This document shows positions 26,722-34,650 of a DNA stretch of 64,000 bases, one piece after another. The translations under genes and the position numbers were made by a program. Numbering within the stretch: position 1 is the stretch's first letter; every line of letters begins with the position of its first letter. This DNA is from Janthinobacterium rivuli. GTDB lineage: Bacteria; Pseudomonadota; Gammaproteobacteria; Burkholderiales; Burkholderiaceae_D. The notes beneath the pieces are model-generated. The model was not told the origin of the DNA, did not search any database, and worked only from the letters and a program-made list of their open reading frames with translations. The DNA lies in contig NZ_WFLJ01000009.1 of assembly GCF_009208735.1 (NCBI RefSeq), forward strand, positions 186,001 through 250,000. Direction: 5' to 3'.

Positions 26722-26950
26722 GGGAGCAACCTTTCAACTGCATTGCGAGAAATTTACTCAACGAAGCACGACTGCCTTCGCAACGGGATTTCCATTCCCC
26801 AGACAGGCACAGGTATTCTGGCTGTCCGGACAATCCCGGCCGCGACGGGAAACAGCCGGCAATACCCGCTGCGGCTGGAGCACCTGCTGCGCCAGGACGC
26901 ACTACGACGCTGAACGCACGCCACGCAAAGACGGCGTGCAGCCAGCTTTC

Positions 26951-26972
26951 CCAGCGGCCCGGGAGCCGCTGG
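26951..26972 (-). terminator. Hairpin just after ychF
   Basis: CCAGCGGC (26951-26958) and GCCGCTGG (26965-26972) form a perfect 8-bp stem with a 6-nt loop, 12 bp past the ychF stop. A second stem GCACGCC/GGCGTGC (26916-26922/26933-26939) follows. Neither has a good T-tract, so termination is only possible. The rest of 26722-26950 shows no gene I can support. Confidence 0.45.
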
Positions 26973-26983
26973 CCTTATTGGAG

Positions 26984-28075
26984 TTAGACGTTGAACAGGA
27001 AGTTCAGCACGTCGCCATCCTTGACGACGTATTCCTTGCCTTCGGCGCGCATCTTGCCCGCTTCCTTGGCGCCCGCCTCGCCCTTGTAGGCGATGAAGTC
27101 GTCATAGGCGATGGTTTGCGCGCGGATGAAGCCGCGCTCGAAGTCGGTGTGGATCACGCCGGCCGCTTGCGGCGCCGTGTCGCCCACATGGATGGTCCAG
27201 GCGCGCACTTCCTTCACGCCGGCCGTGAAGTAGGTTTGCAGGCCCAGCAGTTTGTAGGCGCCGCGGATCAGGCGGTCCAGGCCCGGCTCTTCCATGCCCA
27301 TGTCGGCCAGGAAAGCGCCCTTGTCGGCGTCGTCCAGGTCGGCGATTTCCGCTTCCAGCGCCGCGCAGATGGCGACGATGGGCGCGTTTTGCGATTGCGC
27401 ATAGGCCGTCAGCTGGTCCAGCAGCGGGTTGTTGGTAAAGCCCGTGTCCGACACGTTGGCCACGAACATGGCCGGCTTGGCCGTGATCAGGCACAAAGGC
27501 TTGATCAGTTCCATTTCGTCGGCATCGAGGCCCATGGCGCGCACGGGCTTCGCGTCGTTCAGGTAAGGCATCATGCGTTCCATGATGGCCAGCAGCTTGG
27601 CCGCGTCCTTGTCGCCCGAGCGGGCTTTCTTGTTTTCGCGGTGGATGGCTTTTTCCACGGTGCCCATGTCGGCCAGCGCCAGCTCGGTCTGGATGACTTC
27701 GATGTCGTCGAGCGGGTTGATCTTGCCGGCCACGTGGATGACGTTGTCATCTTCGAAGCAGCGCACGACGTTGACGATGGCGTCCGTCTCGCGGATGTGC
27801 GACAGGAACTGGTTGCCCAGGCCCTCACCTTTCGATGCGCCAGCCACCAGGCCGGCGATGTCGACGAATTCCACGATGGCGTTGACCATGCGTTCCGGCT
27901 TGACGATGGCGGCCAGCGCATCCATGCGCGGGTCCGGTACTTCGACGACGCCGACGTTCGGCTCGATGGTGCAGAACGGATAGTTTTCAGCCGGGATGCC
28001 GGCTTTCGTCAGTGCATTGAACAGGGTGGACTTGCCGACGTTCGGCAAGCCGACGATACCGCATTGGAGACTCAT
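26984..28075 (-). CDS. ychF: Ribosome-binding ATPase YchF
   Basis: 363 aa, OBG/YchF subfamily. The P-loop [15 protein letters not shown] is at residues 8-22, [20 protein letters not shown] covers G3, and NVSD replaces the NKxD of GTPases, which is why YchF prefers ATP. A helical coiled-coil domain and the C-terminal TGS domain ([20 protein letters not shown] and following) complete it. It acts on translation and stress responses as a ribosome-associated ATPase. It belongs to the conserved pth-ychF neighbourhood, although three genes now separate it from pth. Confidence 0.96.
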   Translation of the reverse strand: MSLQCGIVGLPNVGKSTLFNALTKAGIPAENYPFCTIEPNVGVVEVPDPRMDALAAIVKPERMVNAIVEFVDIAGLVAGASKGEGLGNQFLSHIRETDAIVNVVRCFEDDNVIHVAGKINPLDDIEVIQTELALADMGTVEKAIHRENKKARSGDKDAAKLLAIMERMMPYLNDAKPVRAMGLDADEMELIKPLCLITAKPAMFVANVSDTGFTNNPLLDQLTAYAQSQNAPIVAICAALEAEIADLDDADKGAFLADMGMEEPGLDRLIRGAYKLLGLQTYFTAGVKEVRAWTIHVGDTAPQAAGVIHTDFERGFIRAQTIAYDDFIAYKGEAGAKEAGKMRAEGKEYVVKDGDVLNFLFNV

Positions 28076-28226
28076 GGAAAACCTTTAAATAATCAATATT
28101 GCCGGCAAGCGGCTGGTGCAAAACGGCCGTTGCGGGCGTTTTCTGGATAATCTTGCTGTATTCATGCTCTAAGGGTCAATTGTACCTCTATGCACCCTAC
28201 TCTTCAAAAAAACCGGGATGGCGACG

Positions 28227-28460
28227 CTAACTGTCGCCATCTCCGTCGTCCGCCTGCGACGCATCGAATTCCAGGAGATCGCCGGGCTGGCATTCGAGCA
28301 TTTCGCAAATTTTCGACAGGGTATCGAAACGCACGCCGCGTACCTTGCCCGACTTTAAGAGCGACAGGTTCTGTTCCGTGATGCCGATAAAGGCGGCCAG
28401 TTCCTTTGATTTCACTTTTTTCCTGGCCAGTACCAGGTCGAGACGCACGACGATGCCCAT
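28227..28460 (-). CDS. Small Cro/CI-type HTH regulator (YozG-like)
   Basis: 77 aa, almost only a helix-turn-helix: LDLVLARKKVKSKELAAFIG, then ITEQNLSLLKSGKVRGVRFD and TLSKICEMLECQPGDLLEFD. It ends with a short acidic tail. The start overlaps the stop of the DUF2975 membrane protein (ATGA). This YozG/DUF2975 pairing recurs in many bacteria as a two-gene unit of unknown function. The regulator may act on the AT-rich divergent region 29036-29153. Confidence 0.88.
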   Translation of the reverse strand: MGIVVRLDLVLARKKVKSKELAAFIGITEQNLSLLKSGKVRGVRFDTLSKICEMLECQPGDLLEFDASQADDGDGDS

Positions 28461-29035
28461 CAGATGAACCCGCTGTTTTCATCGGCCAGGCGCTGGCCTT
28501 CATGGAGGATTTGCGCCAGCGCAAAGAAAACTGAACACAGCAGCAGGGTCCACAGGTCGCCGCCCGTGATGTCGATGACCAGGCGTAGCTGGCTCGTCCC
28601 CTCTTCCAGCAAGCCGAACAGCATGCCGCGCACAGTGGGTTCCAGCAAGGTCAACACCGTTCCCAGCAGCAAACCTCCGGCGAAACGGCGAAAGTGCCGC
28701 GCCACCTGCGGCGTGAAGTACACGCCCTGTTCGAACTGGCGCAAGACCAGGGCCAGCTGGCGCACGGCGTCACCCAGCACGCACAAGGCAGGCAAGGCCA
28801 GCGCCAGGCCCAATCCACGCTGCCACAGGGTCATGGCGGCCAGACGCTCGAATGGCTGGCTCTGCAATTGCAGCAACACTTCATACATGCCGGCGCCGCC
28901 GACCGCTCCCTGCACGGCAGGCGCGGGCGCCAGCCAGCCCAGCACCGTCAGAAGCAGGTACAGCACAAAGAACGCGGAGACGCCGTAGCGCACGCGCCGG
29001 CTCAGCGCCGCCGGCCCCGTCTGATTTTTTTGCAT
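28460..29035 (-). CDS. DUF2975-type membrane protein
   Basis: 191 aa. Four hydrophobic segments are visible: about residues 15-37, 72-92, 115-135 and 150-172. The segment VLRQFEQGVYFTPQVARHFR, between helices 2 and 3, matches the conserved loop of DUF2975 proteins, and the C-terminal LADENSGFI is typical as well. The function is unknown. It is the first gene of a two-gene operon with the HTH regulator. Confidence 0.82.
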   Translation of the reverse strand: MQKNQTGPAALSRRVRYGVSAFFVLYLLLTVLGWLAPAPAVQGAVGGAGMYEVLLQLQSQPFERLAAMTLWQRGLGLALALPALCVLGDAVRQLALVLRQFEQGVYFTPQVARHFRRFAGGLLLGTVLTLLEPTVRGMLFGLLEEGTSQLRLVIDITGGDLWTLLLCSVFFALAQILHEGQRLADENSGFI

Positions 29036-29074
29036 ATTTAAAAGTATACGAAAACGTCAAGTGTGGTTAGAATA

Positions 29075-29095
29075 AATTATCGTAAAACAATAATT
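29075..29095. promoter_or_regulatory. Possible operator in the DUF2975/serine hydrolase divergent region
   Basis: AATTAT (29075-29080) and ATAATT (29090-29095) form an inverted repeat with a 9-bp spacer in an unusually AT-rich 118-bp divergent region. The location suits autoregulation by the neighbouring HTH protein. No experimental basis. Confidence 0.3.
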
Positions 29096-29153
29096 AGATC
29101 ATGTTTTGCGACTATTTTAACATATTCACCCTACCCTATCGACTGGAGACACC

Positions 29154-30251
29154 ATGAAAACCCTGCTTGCCTCGCTCGTTTGCAGCACCGCCTTTTTGCT
29201 CAGCGGCGCCGCCCGCGCCCATGACTTGCATGCCATGCTGCAGCAGGCGCTGGCCGACAAGAGCGTGCCGGCCATGGCCATACTCGTGATCCGCGACGGC
29301 AAGATCGATGCGCAGGCGCAGGCGGGCGTGCGCGCCAATGACGGCCACGACACGGTGGGCGCCGATGACGTGTGGAATATCGGCTCCGACGGCAAGGCCA
29401 TGACGGTGACCCTGATCGCGCGGCTGGTGGAACGGGGCGTGCTGTCGTGGGATGCGCCGCTGTCCAGCATGCTGCCCGCGCTGGCCGGCGGCATGCGCGC
29501 CGAATACCGCGACGTCAACCTGATGGATCTGCTGTCGCACCGCGCCGGCCTGCCGCCCAATCCCGACGAGGCGTGGATCAATTCCACCTACACGGACACG
29601 CGCCCCTTGCCCGTGCTGCGCCTGGAATACGCGCAGCGCGCGCTGGCCGACGCGCCGGTGGCCGCGCCACGTGGCGAATCGCATTACTCGAACAGCGGCG
29701 CCATGATCGCCGCCGCCATCGCCGAGCGGATCACGGGCAAGACGTACGAGGAGTTGATGCTGGCGGAGGTGTTCGGTCCCTTGGGTATGCGGGCCGCCTT
29801 CGGCCCCACCGTGCGCGGGCAGAATCTGGGCCACAAGGAAAACAAACCGATCGCCGGATTGCTGGCCAGCAATCCGCTGATGATGGCGCCCGATGGGGAA
29901 ATTCACCTGAGCATGCAAGACTGGGCCAAGTTTGCGCTCGATCAACTGCACGGCGAACAGGGCAAGGGCAAGCTGCTGAAACAGGAAACGTATGTCTTGC
30001 TGCATACGGCGCAGGGCGACACGAATGCGGCATTGGGCTGGGGCGTGATGCACTTTCCACCACAAGCGCCGCAGCGCGTGCTCACGCATCTGGGGTCGAA
30101 CGGCTACTGGCATGCGCTGATCGCGCTGGCGCCCGGCAGCGGCGACGGCTTGCTGATCGCCGCCAACGCGGGCGAAGGCAGCAGCGCCCAGGCCAGCCAG
30201 CAGCAGATGGCGAAAACCATCATGGCCGGCTTCGGCAAGGCGGGGAAATAA
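29154..30251 (+). CDS. Serine hydrolase of the beta-lactamase class C/penicillin-binding family
   Basis: 365 aa with a signal peptide (MKTLLASLVCSTAFLLSGAA, cut near ARAHD). The active-site SxxK is IGSDGKAMT (about residues 78-86), the YxN motif is HYSNSGAM (about 179-186), and HLGSNGYW (about 312-319) stands in for the KTG box. These are the features of serine beta-lactamase-like hydrolases, which include esterases and D-amino peptidases. It is not a convincing AmpC: the third motif is HxG. The stop abuts the convergent pth stop with no spacer. The substrate is unknown. Confidence 0.85.
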   Translation: MKTLLASLVCSTAFLLSGAARAHDLHAMLQQALADKSVPAMAILVIRDGKIDAQAQAGVRANDGHDTVGADDVWNIGSDGKAMTVTLIARLVERGVLSWDAPLSSMLPALAGGMRAEYRDVNLMDLLSHRAGLPPNPDEAWINSTYTDTRPLPVLRLEYAQRALADAPVAAPRGESHYSNSGAMIAAAIAERITGKTYEELMLAEVFGPLGMRAAFGPTVRGQNLGHKENKPIAGLLASNPLMMAPDGEIHLSMQDWAKFALDQLHGEQGKGKLLKQETYVLLHTAQGDTNAALGWGVMHFPPQAPQRVLTHLGSNGYWHALIALAPGSGDGLLIAANAGEGSSAQASQQQMAKTIMAGFGKAGK

Positions 30252-30836
30252 CTAGGCGGTATGGAGTTTCATGGTGGCCGCCTCGAACTTGCCTTCGACG
30301 ATCTGCGGCATGACCTGCAACGATTTTTCTATCGCTTGCTCGATCAGTTCCTGGTCCTCGCGGCGCGGGCGGTGCAGCACGAAGTCGGCCACCTGCTGCT
30401 GCAGGCTGAGGGTGCGCGGATGGCCGATGCCCAGGCGCAAGCGCCAGTAATCCTGCGTGCCCAGCGCGGCCGTGATGTCCTTCAAGCCATTGTGGCCACC
30501 AGCCGAGCCGCCCTTTTTCAGGCGCGCGATGCCGGGCATCAGATCGAGTTCGTCGTGCACGACGAGCACCTCATCGGCAGCGATCTTGAAGAAGCGCGCC
30601 AGTGCGCCCACGGACTGGCCCGAGCGGTTCATGAAGGTCAGCGGTTCAAGCAGCCAGACTTCGTTGCCGCCGATGGAAGTCTTGGCCAGCATGGCGTTGT
30701 AGCGCGAATCGCGCTGCAAGCGCGTGCCGGGCAAGCTGTTGGCAAGGTTGTCCACCAGCCAGAAGCCGGCGTTGTGGCGGGTTTGTTCGTATTCGGGTCC
30801 CGGGTTGCCGAGGCCGACGATCAGGCGTATGGGCAT
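30252..30836 (-). CDS. pth: Peptidyl-tRNA hydrolase
   Basis: 194 aa. It begins [20 protein letters not shown], with the catalytic His in [31 protein letters not shown] and [15 protein letters not shown] are all conserved. It recycles peptidyl-tRNA released from stalled ribosomes. It follows rplY in the conserved prs-rplY-pth order, but a strong terminator lies between them. Confidence 0.97.
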   Translation of the reverse strand: MPIRLIVGLGNPGPEYEQTRHNAGFWLVDNLANSLPGTRLQRDSRYNAMLAKTSIGGNEVWLLEPLTFMNRSGQSVGALARFFKIAADEVLVVHDELDLMPGIARLKKGGSAGGHNGLKDITAALGTQDYWRLRLGIGHPRTLSLQQQVADFVLHRPRREDQELIEQAIEKSLQVMPQIVEGKFEAATMKLHTA

Positions 30837-30882
30837 GGCTGTGTCTGCAGTGTAAAAACGTATTATCGGTGAAAACGGGCAG

Positions 30883-30916
30883 AAAAAAACCCGCGCGGCG
30901 AACCTGGCGGGTTTTT
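30883..30916 (-). terminator. Terminator between rplY and pth
   Basis: ACCCGC (30889-30894) pairs with GCGGGT (30907-30912) around a 12-nt loop. On the minus strand the stem is flanked by AAAAA and a run of seven T, a standard rho-independent terminator for rplY. The plus-strand version also has five T. Confidence 0.85.
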
Positions 30917-30949
30917 CCTTGCGACTACCGCATTGCTGCGGCGGCAGAA

Positions 30950-31561
30950 TTACTTCTTGTCGGCTTCAACAGCGGCAGCTGCTTCGGCTTCAGCGGCAAC
31001 GTGGCCAGCCGGTACCGAAGCGGTAGCGATGGTCAGGTTGGCGCCGTGGGTGACAGCGGTCACGCCAGCTGGCAGGACCAGGTCGCCAACGTGCAGCGAG
31101 TGACCGACGTCGATGTTCGACAGGTCAACGTTGATGAATTCTGGCAGTTGGCCTGGCAGGCACGAAACTTCGATTTCGTTGGCTACGTGGCTGATGGTCG
31201 CGCCGTGCAGTTTGACTGCCGGGGAAACGTCAGCGTTGACGAAGTGCAGCGCCACTTTCACGTGGATGGCTTGCTTCGAGTCGACGCGCTGGAAGTCAGC
31301 GTGCAGAACCAGTTGTTTGTATGCGTGGACTTGGAAGTCGCGCAACAGAACTTGCTGGGAAACGCCGTCGATTTCCAGGTCCAGGATCGACGAGTGGAAC
31401 ACTTCTTTTTTCAACGCGTGGTACAGGGCGTTGTGATCCAGCGAGATCAGCACAGGGGCTTCAGCGCCACCGTAGACGATACCAGGGGTTTGGCCGGAAA
31501 TGCGCAGGCGGCGGCTCGCTCCGGAACCTTGCAATTCGCGTTTAAATGCGATAACTTTCAT
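30950..31561 (-). CDS. rplY: 50S ribosomal protein L25/general stress protein Ctc
   Basis: 203 aa, long (Ctc/TL5) form. The N-terminal 5S rRNA-binding domain begins [20 protein letters not shown] and includes [10 protein letters not shown]. The C-terminal TL5 beta-domain ([20 protein letters not shown]) and an Ala/Glu-rich tail follow. The ATG at 31561 matches the homolog start and has GGAG about nine bases ahead; an upstream start seven codons earlier is rejected. A row of four perfect hairpins separates it from prs. Confidence 0.96.
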   Translation of the reverse strand: MKVIAFKRELQGSGASRRLRISGQTPGIVYGGAEAPVLISLDHNALYHALKKEVFHSSILDLEIDGVSQQVLLRDFQVHAYKQLVLHADFQRVDSKQAIHVKVALHFVNADVSPAVKLHGATISHVANEIEVSCLPGQLPEFINVDLSNIDVGHSLHVGDLVLPAGVTAVTHGANLTIATASVPAGHVAAEAEAAAAVEADKK

Positions 31562-31578
31562 GTGAAACTCCAAGAAGA

Positions 31579-31596
31579 ACAAGGCTTGCGCCTTGT
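31579..31596 (-). promoter_or_regulatory. Leader hairpin just ahead of the rplY ribosome-binding site
   Basis: ACAAGGC (31579-31585) pairs perfectly with GCCTTGT (31590-31596) around a TTGC loop. It ends 18 bp before the rplY start, directly next to its Shine-Dalgarno region, and could modulate L25 translation. Confidence 0.5.
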
Positions 31597-31601
31597 GTTA
31601 T

Positions 31602-31627
31602 GAGGATGCCCGCGACCAGGCATCCTC
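31602..31627 (-). other. Perfect 9-bp stem-loop in the prs-rplY gap
   Basis: GAGGATGCC (31602-31610) and GGCATCCTC (31619-31627) enclose an 8-nt loop. On the minus strand no T-tract follows, so it looks like part of the rplY leader or a processing site rather than a terminator. Confidence 0.6.
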
Positions 31628-31633
31628 GAAAAT

Positions 31634-31650
31634 GGGGTGCAAAACACCCC
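31634..31650 (-). terminator. Second terminator-like hairpin after prs
   Basis: GGGGTG (31634-31639) pairs with CACCCC (31645-31650) around a 5-nt loop; on the minus strand ATTTTC follows. It forms a tandem with the hairpin at 31665-31699. Confidence 0.6.
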
Positions 31651-31664
31651 GAAAATTAAAACAC

Positions 31665-31699
31665 TGCGGCGCAACAGGCAAAAAGCCGGTCGCGCCGCA
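31665..31699 (-). terminator. First terminator-like hairpin after prs
   Basis: TGCGGCGC (31665-31672) pairs perfectly with GCGCCGCA (31692-31699); an inner GGC/GCC pair closes the loop. On the minus strand the stem is followed by the T-rich GTGTTTTAATTTTC. It lies about 30 bp beyond the prs stop. Confidence 0.65.
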
Positions 31700-31727
31700 G
31701 GCAGTACGTCTGTTACTGCTGATCGAA

Positions 31728-32678
31728 TCAGTCGATGAACAGCGAGATGACGGAGTCACCCTTGATGATGCGTTTGAACGTCTCGGCCAGCAGCGGCGCG
31801 CACGTCAATTGACGGATCTTGCCGCAGGCCAGGGCCGCTTCGGACAGGGGGATCGTGTCGGTCACGACCAGCTCATCGAGTGACGACGCCGAAATACGGT
31901 CGATCGCCGGGCCCGACAGCACCGCGTGCGTGCAATACGCCACGACTTTCTTCGCGCCGCGCTCCTTGAGCACTTCGGCAGCCTTGGTCAGCGTGCCTGC
32001 CGTGTCGACCATGTCATCCATGATCACGCAGTTGCGGCCTTCGACTTCACCGATGATGTTCATCACTTCGGACACGTTCGCTTTTGGACGACGCTTGTCG
32101 ATGATGGCCAGGTCGCAGCCCAGGCGTTTTGCCAGGGCGCGCGCACGTACCACACCGCCGACGTCCGGCGACACCACCAGCAGATCCTGGTAGTTTTTCT
32201 TTTGCAGGTCACCCAGCAAAATTGGCGAAGCGTAAATATTGTCGACTGGGATATCGAAGAAACCTTGAATCTGGTCAGCGTGCAAGTCCATGATCAGGAC
32301 GCGCTCGACACCGGCTTCTTCCAGCATGTTCGCCACCACCTTGGCCGAAATCGCCACACGCGCGGAGCGTGGACGACGGTCTTGGCGGGCGTAGCCGAAG
32401 TAAGGAATCGCGGCGGTGATGCGGCCAGCGGAAGCACGTTTCAAGGCATCAACCATCAGCATGATTTCCATCAGGCTGTCGTTGGTTGGAGCACAGGTGG
32501 ATTGCAAAACAAAAACATCCTTGCCGCGCACGTTTTCGTTAATCTCGACCATTACTTCGCCGTCGGAGAATTTCGAAACGTTTGCTTTACCGAGAGGGAT
32601 GCCGAGGTTTTTTGCGACCCCCTCTGCCAACGCTGGATTCGCGTTGCCGGTAAAAACCATCAGGTTTTCGTAAGCCAT
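31728..32678 (-). CDS. prs: Ribose-phosphate pyrophosphokinase (PRPP synthetase)
   Basis: 316 aa, class I. The start [20 protein letters not shown] at 32678 is preferred over a 22-codon extension. Key blocks are intact: [20 protein letters not shown] (flexible loop), [35 protein letters not shown], and the PRPP-binding loop [17 protein letters not shown]. It makes PRPP from ribose 5-phosphate and ATP for nucleotide, His and Trp synthesis. It is downstream of ispE and tRNA-Gln in the conserved order, and two hairpins follow it. Confidence 0.97.
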   Translation of the reverse strand: MAYENLMVFTGNANPALAEGVAKNLGIPLGKANVSKFSDGEVMVEINENVRGKDVFVLQSTCAPTNDSLMEIMLMVDALKRASAGRITAAIPYFGYARQDRRPRSARVAISAKVVANMLEEAGVERVLIMDLHADQIQGFFDIPVDNIYASPILLGDLQKKNYQDLLVVSPDVGGVVRARALAKRLGCDLAIIDKRRPKANVSEVMNIIGEVEGRNCVIMDDMVDTAGTLTKAAEVLKERGAKKVVAYCTHAVLSGPAIDRISASSLDELVVTDTIPLSEAALACGKIRQLTCAPLLAETFKRIIKGDSVISLFID

Positions 32679-32828
32679 GGGAGTCCCAAGAGGTGATATA
32701 GAAGTCTTGAAAAGCACTAACCGGGCATAGGCCCGGTCAGTCATTGTTTAGAATATGCCGCGTGGCGACATATCTGCTTTTTCCCGCACTGGACGCTAAC
32801 TTCGCATCGACAGACTACGGTGAAAGGA

Positions 32829-32905
32829 TGGCAGGGGAAGAAGGATTCGAACCTTCGCATGCTGGAATCAAAATCCAGTGCCTTAACCAGCTTGGCGATT
32901 CCCCT
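32829..32905 (-). tRNA. tRNA-Gln (anticodon UUG)
   Basis: A complete cloverleaf with an encoded CCA end: acceptor AGGGGAA pairs with TTCCCCT, discriminator G73 (typical of Gln), D-arm GCCAAGCTGGTTAAGGC, anticodon loop TTTTGAT with TTG at 32869-32871, and T-arm GAAGGTTCGAATCCTTC. It is placed between ispE and prs as in other betaproteobacteria. Confidence 0.97.
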
Positions 32906-32939
32906 ACGTTACTGACTGCTTGCCGTCATGTTGGCCAGC

Positions 32940-32967
32940 ATTATACCGACTTTTTGACGTTAAGCAA
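32940..32967 (-). promoter_or_regulatory. Promoter of tRNA-Gln and probably prs
   Basis: On the minus strand, -35 TTGCTT (32962-32967), a 16-bp spacer and a perfect -10 TATAAT (32940-32945). Transcription would start near 32933, about 28 bp before the mature tRNA end. A run-through transcript would include prs. Confidence 0.75.
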
Positions 32968-32992
32968 AATATTTTTTGCTGCCTGCTTTGCT

Positions 32993-33877
32993 TTACAACA
33001 TGGCGAGCATCGGGTGGCGATTCAGCGCTTTTGCCTTCCAGGCGTTCCAGACTGGTGGCACATTGCTGAGCACCGCATCCGCTTCTTCCTGACTGCCAAA
33101 CGCACTAAACACACAAGCACCGGAACCAGTCATCCTGGCTTCACCGTAAGCACCCAGCCATTCTACCGCATCTGCTACCGGCTTGAAAAGACTGCATGCC
33201 ACTTGCTGTAAATCATTCTTACCAAACCCGCCCGCACCGTTTCCTGCTGCGAGGTACCTGGAAAAGTCCGCTATTGTGACGGGTTCGGAATTCCTCGTCA
33301 AGCCTTCCGCGCAAAAAATTGCGGCGGTCGGCACTTGCACGCCCGGCTCGATCACCACATACCAGCACTCGGGCGTGGCGACGGGCTGCAGGGCTTCGCC
33401 CACGCCTTCGGCGAAGGCATTCTCGCCAAAGATGAAAAACGGGATATCGGCGCCCAGCGGCAAGCCCAGCGCCATCAATTCCTCGCGGCTCAACCCTGCC
33501 TGCCACAGACGGTTCAAGGCCATCAGGGCCGTGGCCGCGTCGGACGAACCGCCACCGAGGCCGCCGCCCATGGGCAGCACCTTGTCGATGGCGATGTCGA
33601 CGCCGCGCGGCAAGGCGCCAGTGCGGCGCAGCACTTCGGCCTGCAGCAATGTCGCCGCGCGGATGATCAGATCCTGCTCTTGCGGCACGCCGGCCAGTTC
33701 CGTCACGCGGCGGATCAGCGCGTCGTCGCGCAGCGCGAAATGCAGGGTGTCACCATGGTCGAGCAACTGGAACACCGTCTGCAGCAAATGGTAGCCATCG
33801 GCGCGGCGGCCGTTGACGTGCAGAAAGAGGTTCAGTTTGGCCGGTGCCGGGCAGTTGTTCAAAGTCGTCAGTGTCAT
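32993..33877 (-). CDS. ispE: 4-diphosphocytidyl-2-C-methyl-D-erythritol kinase
   Basis: 294 aa, GHMP kinase. It starts [20 protein letters not shown] with the CPAPAKLNL motif; the ATP loop is [20 protein letters not shown], and the third motif is [14 protein letters not shown]. It phosphorylates CDP-methylerythritol in the MEP isoprenoid pathway. The start overlaps the lolB stop (ATGA), a coupling seen widely in beta- and gammaproteobacteria. The 50-codon upstream extension lies inside lolB and is rejected. Confidence 0.96.
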   Translation of the reverse strand: MTLTTLNNCPAPAKLNLFLHVNGRRADGYHLLQTVFQLLDHGDTLHFALRDDALIRRVTELAGVPQEQDLIIRAATLLQAEVLRRTGALPRGVDIAIDKVLPMGGGLGGGSSDAATALMALNRLWQAGLSREELMALGLPLGADIPFFIFGENAFAEGVGEALQPVATPECWYVVIEPGVQVPTAAIFCAEGLTRNSEPVTIADFSRYLAAGNGAGGFGKNDLQQVACSLFKPVADAVEWLGAYGEARMTGSGACVFSAFGSQEEADAVLSNVPPVWNAWKAKALNRHPMLAML

Positions 33878-34524
33878 GGTGCAGGTGCGGATGGGGCGGG
33901 ATCGAGCACGATGCGCAGCGCCACGGCATCGGCCTGCGCGCTGGCATTGCGTTCGGCATCGATACGCCGCGGTTGGGGCAAGGCGCCCGGTGTCTTGTCG
34001 GCCGCATTTTGCCCTACTTCTTGCCACGACACATAGCGCAGGCGCCAGCCGTCTTTCGTGGTGACGCTGTCGTTCGCCGGCGACGCGACGAAACGCTTGC
34101 CATCGGCGCCCACGGCATAGCCTTGCAGCCAGTCGCGCAAGCCCGACACGGGCAAGGACCAGCCCAGCATCTGCGCGCTCAGGGTATCGACATCGGGCGC
34201 GCTGCGCGGCGCCTTGCCGCTTTGCGTCAGCACGGCCTGCTGCGGCGTGACGGCGATCGTCGCCAGGGTGCTGCCGACGGGCGAATACAGGGTCACGTCC
34301 GTGCGCTGCGCCGTCTGCTGCCAGTTGAAATTGACGGTGGCCGATTCGGGCTTGTCATCCTTCTGGTACACCACGTTCAAACGCCCCGTCAGCTCCACCT
34401 GCTCGCGGTAAGGGGCCACCGCTTGCGACGATGGCGCGGCGCCGGAGGAAAAGGGGGAAGGCAGGGTCGAGCAGGCCGACAGGGAGAGGCAAAGAGCGGT
34501 GAGAGCAAAGATGTTTTTTGGCAT
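33874..34524 (-). CDS. lolB: Outer-membrane lipoprotein insertion protein LolB
   Basis: 216 aa. The lipoprotein signal [18 protein letters not shown] has lipobox LSAC (Cys18). The mature part has the LolB barrel segments [40 protein letters not shown] and [16 protein letters not shown]. It receives lipoproteins from LolA and inserts them into the outer membrane. The start at 34524 gives the signal peptide; the frame extends upstream into the palindromic repeat and is rejected there. Confidence 0.92.
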   Translation of the reverse strand: MPKNIFALTALCLSLSACSTLPSPFSSGAAPSSQAVAPYREQVELTGRLNVVYQKDDKPESATVNFNWQQTAQRTDVTLYSPVGSTLATIAVTPQQAVLTQSGKAPRSAPDVDTLSAQMLGWSLPVSGLRDWLQGYAVGADGKRFVASPANDSVTTKDGWRLRYVSWQEVGQNAADKTPGALPQPRRIDAERNASAQADAVALRIVLDPAPSAPAP

Positions 34525-34544
34525 GGGAAATTTTTTGAGTCCAC

Positions 34545-34643
34545 CCCAAGTGCAAAATCCGGGGTCAGTCCCTGCGGGATCGGAATGCGTTCCATTGGAA
34601 CGCATTCCCCCTACAGGGTCTGACCCCAGCATTTGTCCTTGGG
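34545..34643. repeat. ~99-bp REP-like palindrome between lolB and the TPR gene
   Basis: Three nested arms are visible: CCCAAG (34545-34550)/CTTGGG (34638-34643), a 14-bp arm starting GGGGTCAG (34561-34574) against one ending CTGACCCC (34614-34627) with one mismatch, and a perfect 12-bp inner stem GGAATGCGTTCC (34582-34593)/GGAACGCATTCC (34597-34608). GGGGTC...GACCCC arms are common in repeated extragenic palindromes of related genomes. Copy number cannot be checked from one window. Confidence 0.75.
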
Positions 34644-34650
34644 TTAACAA

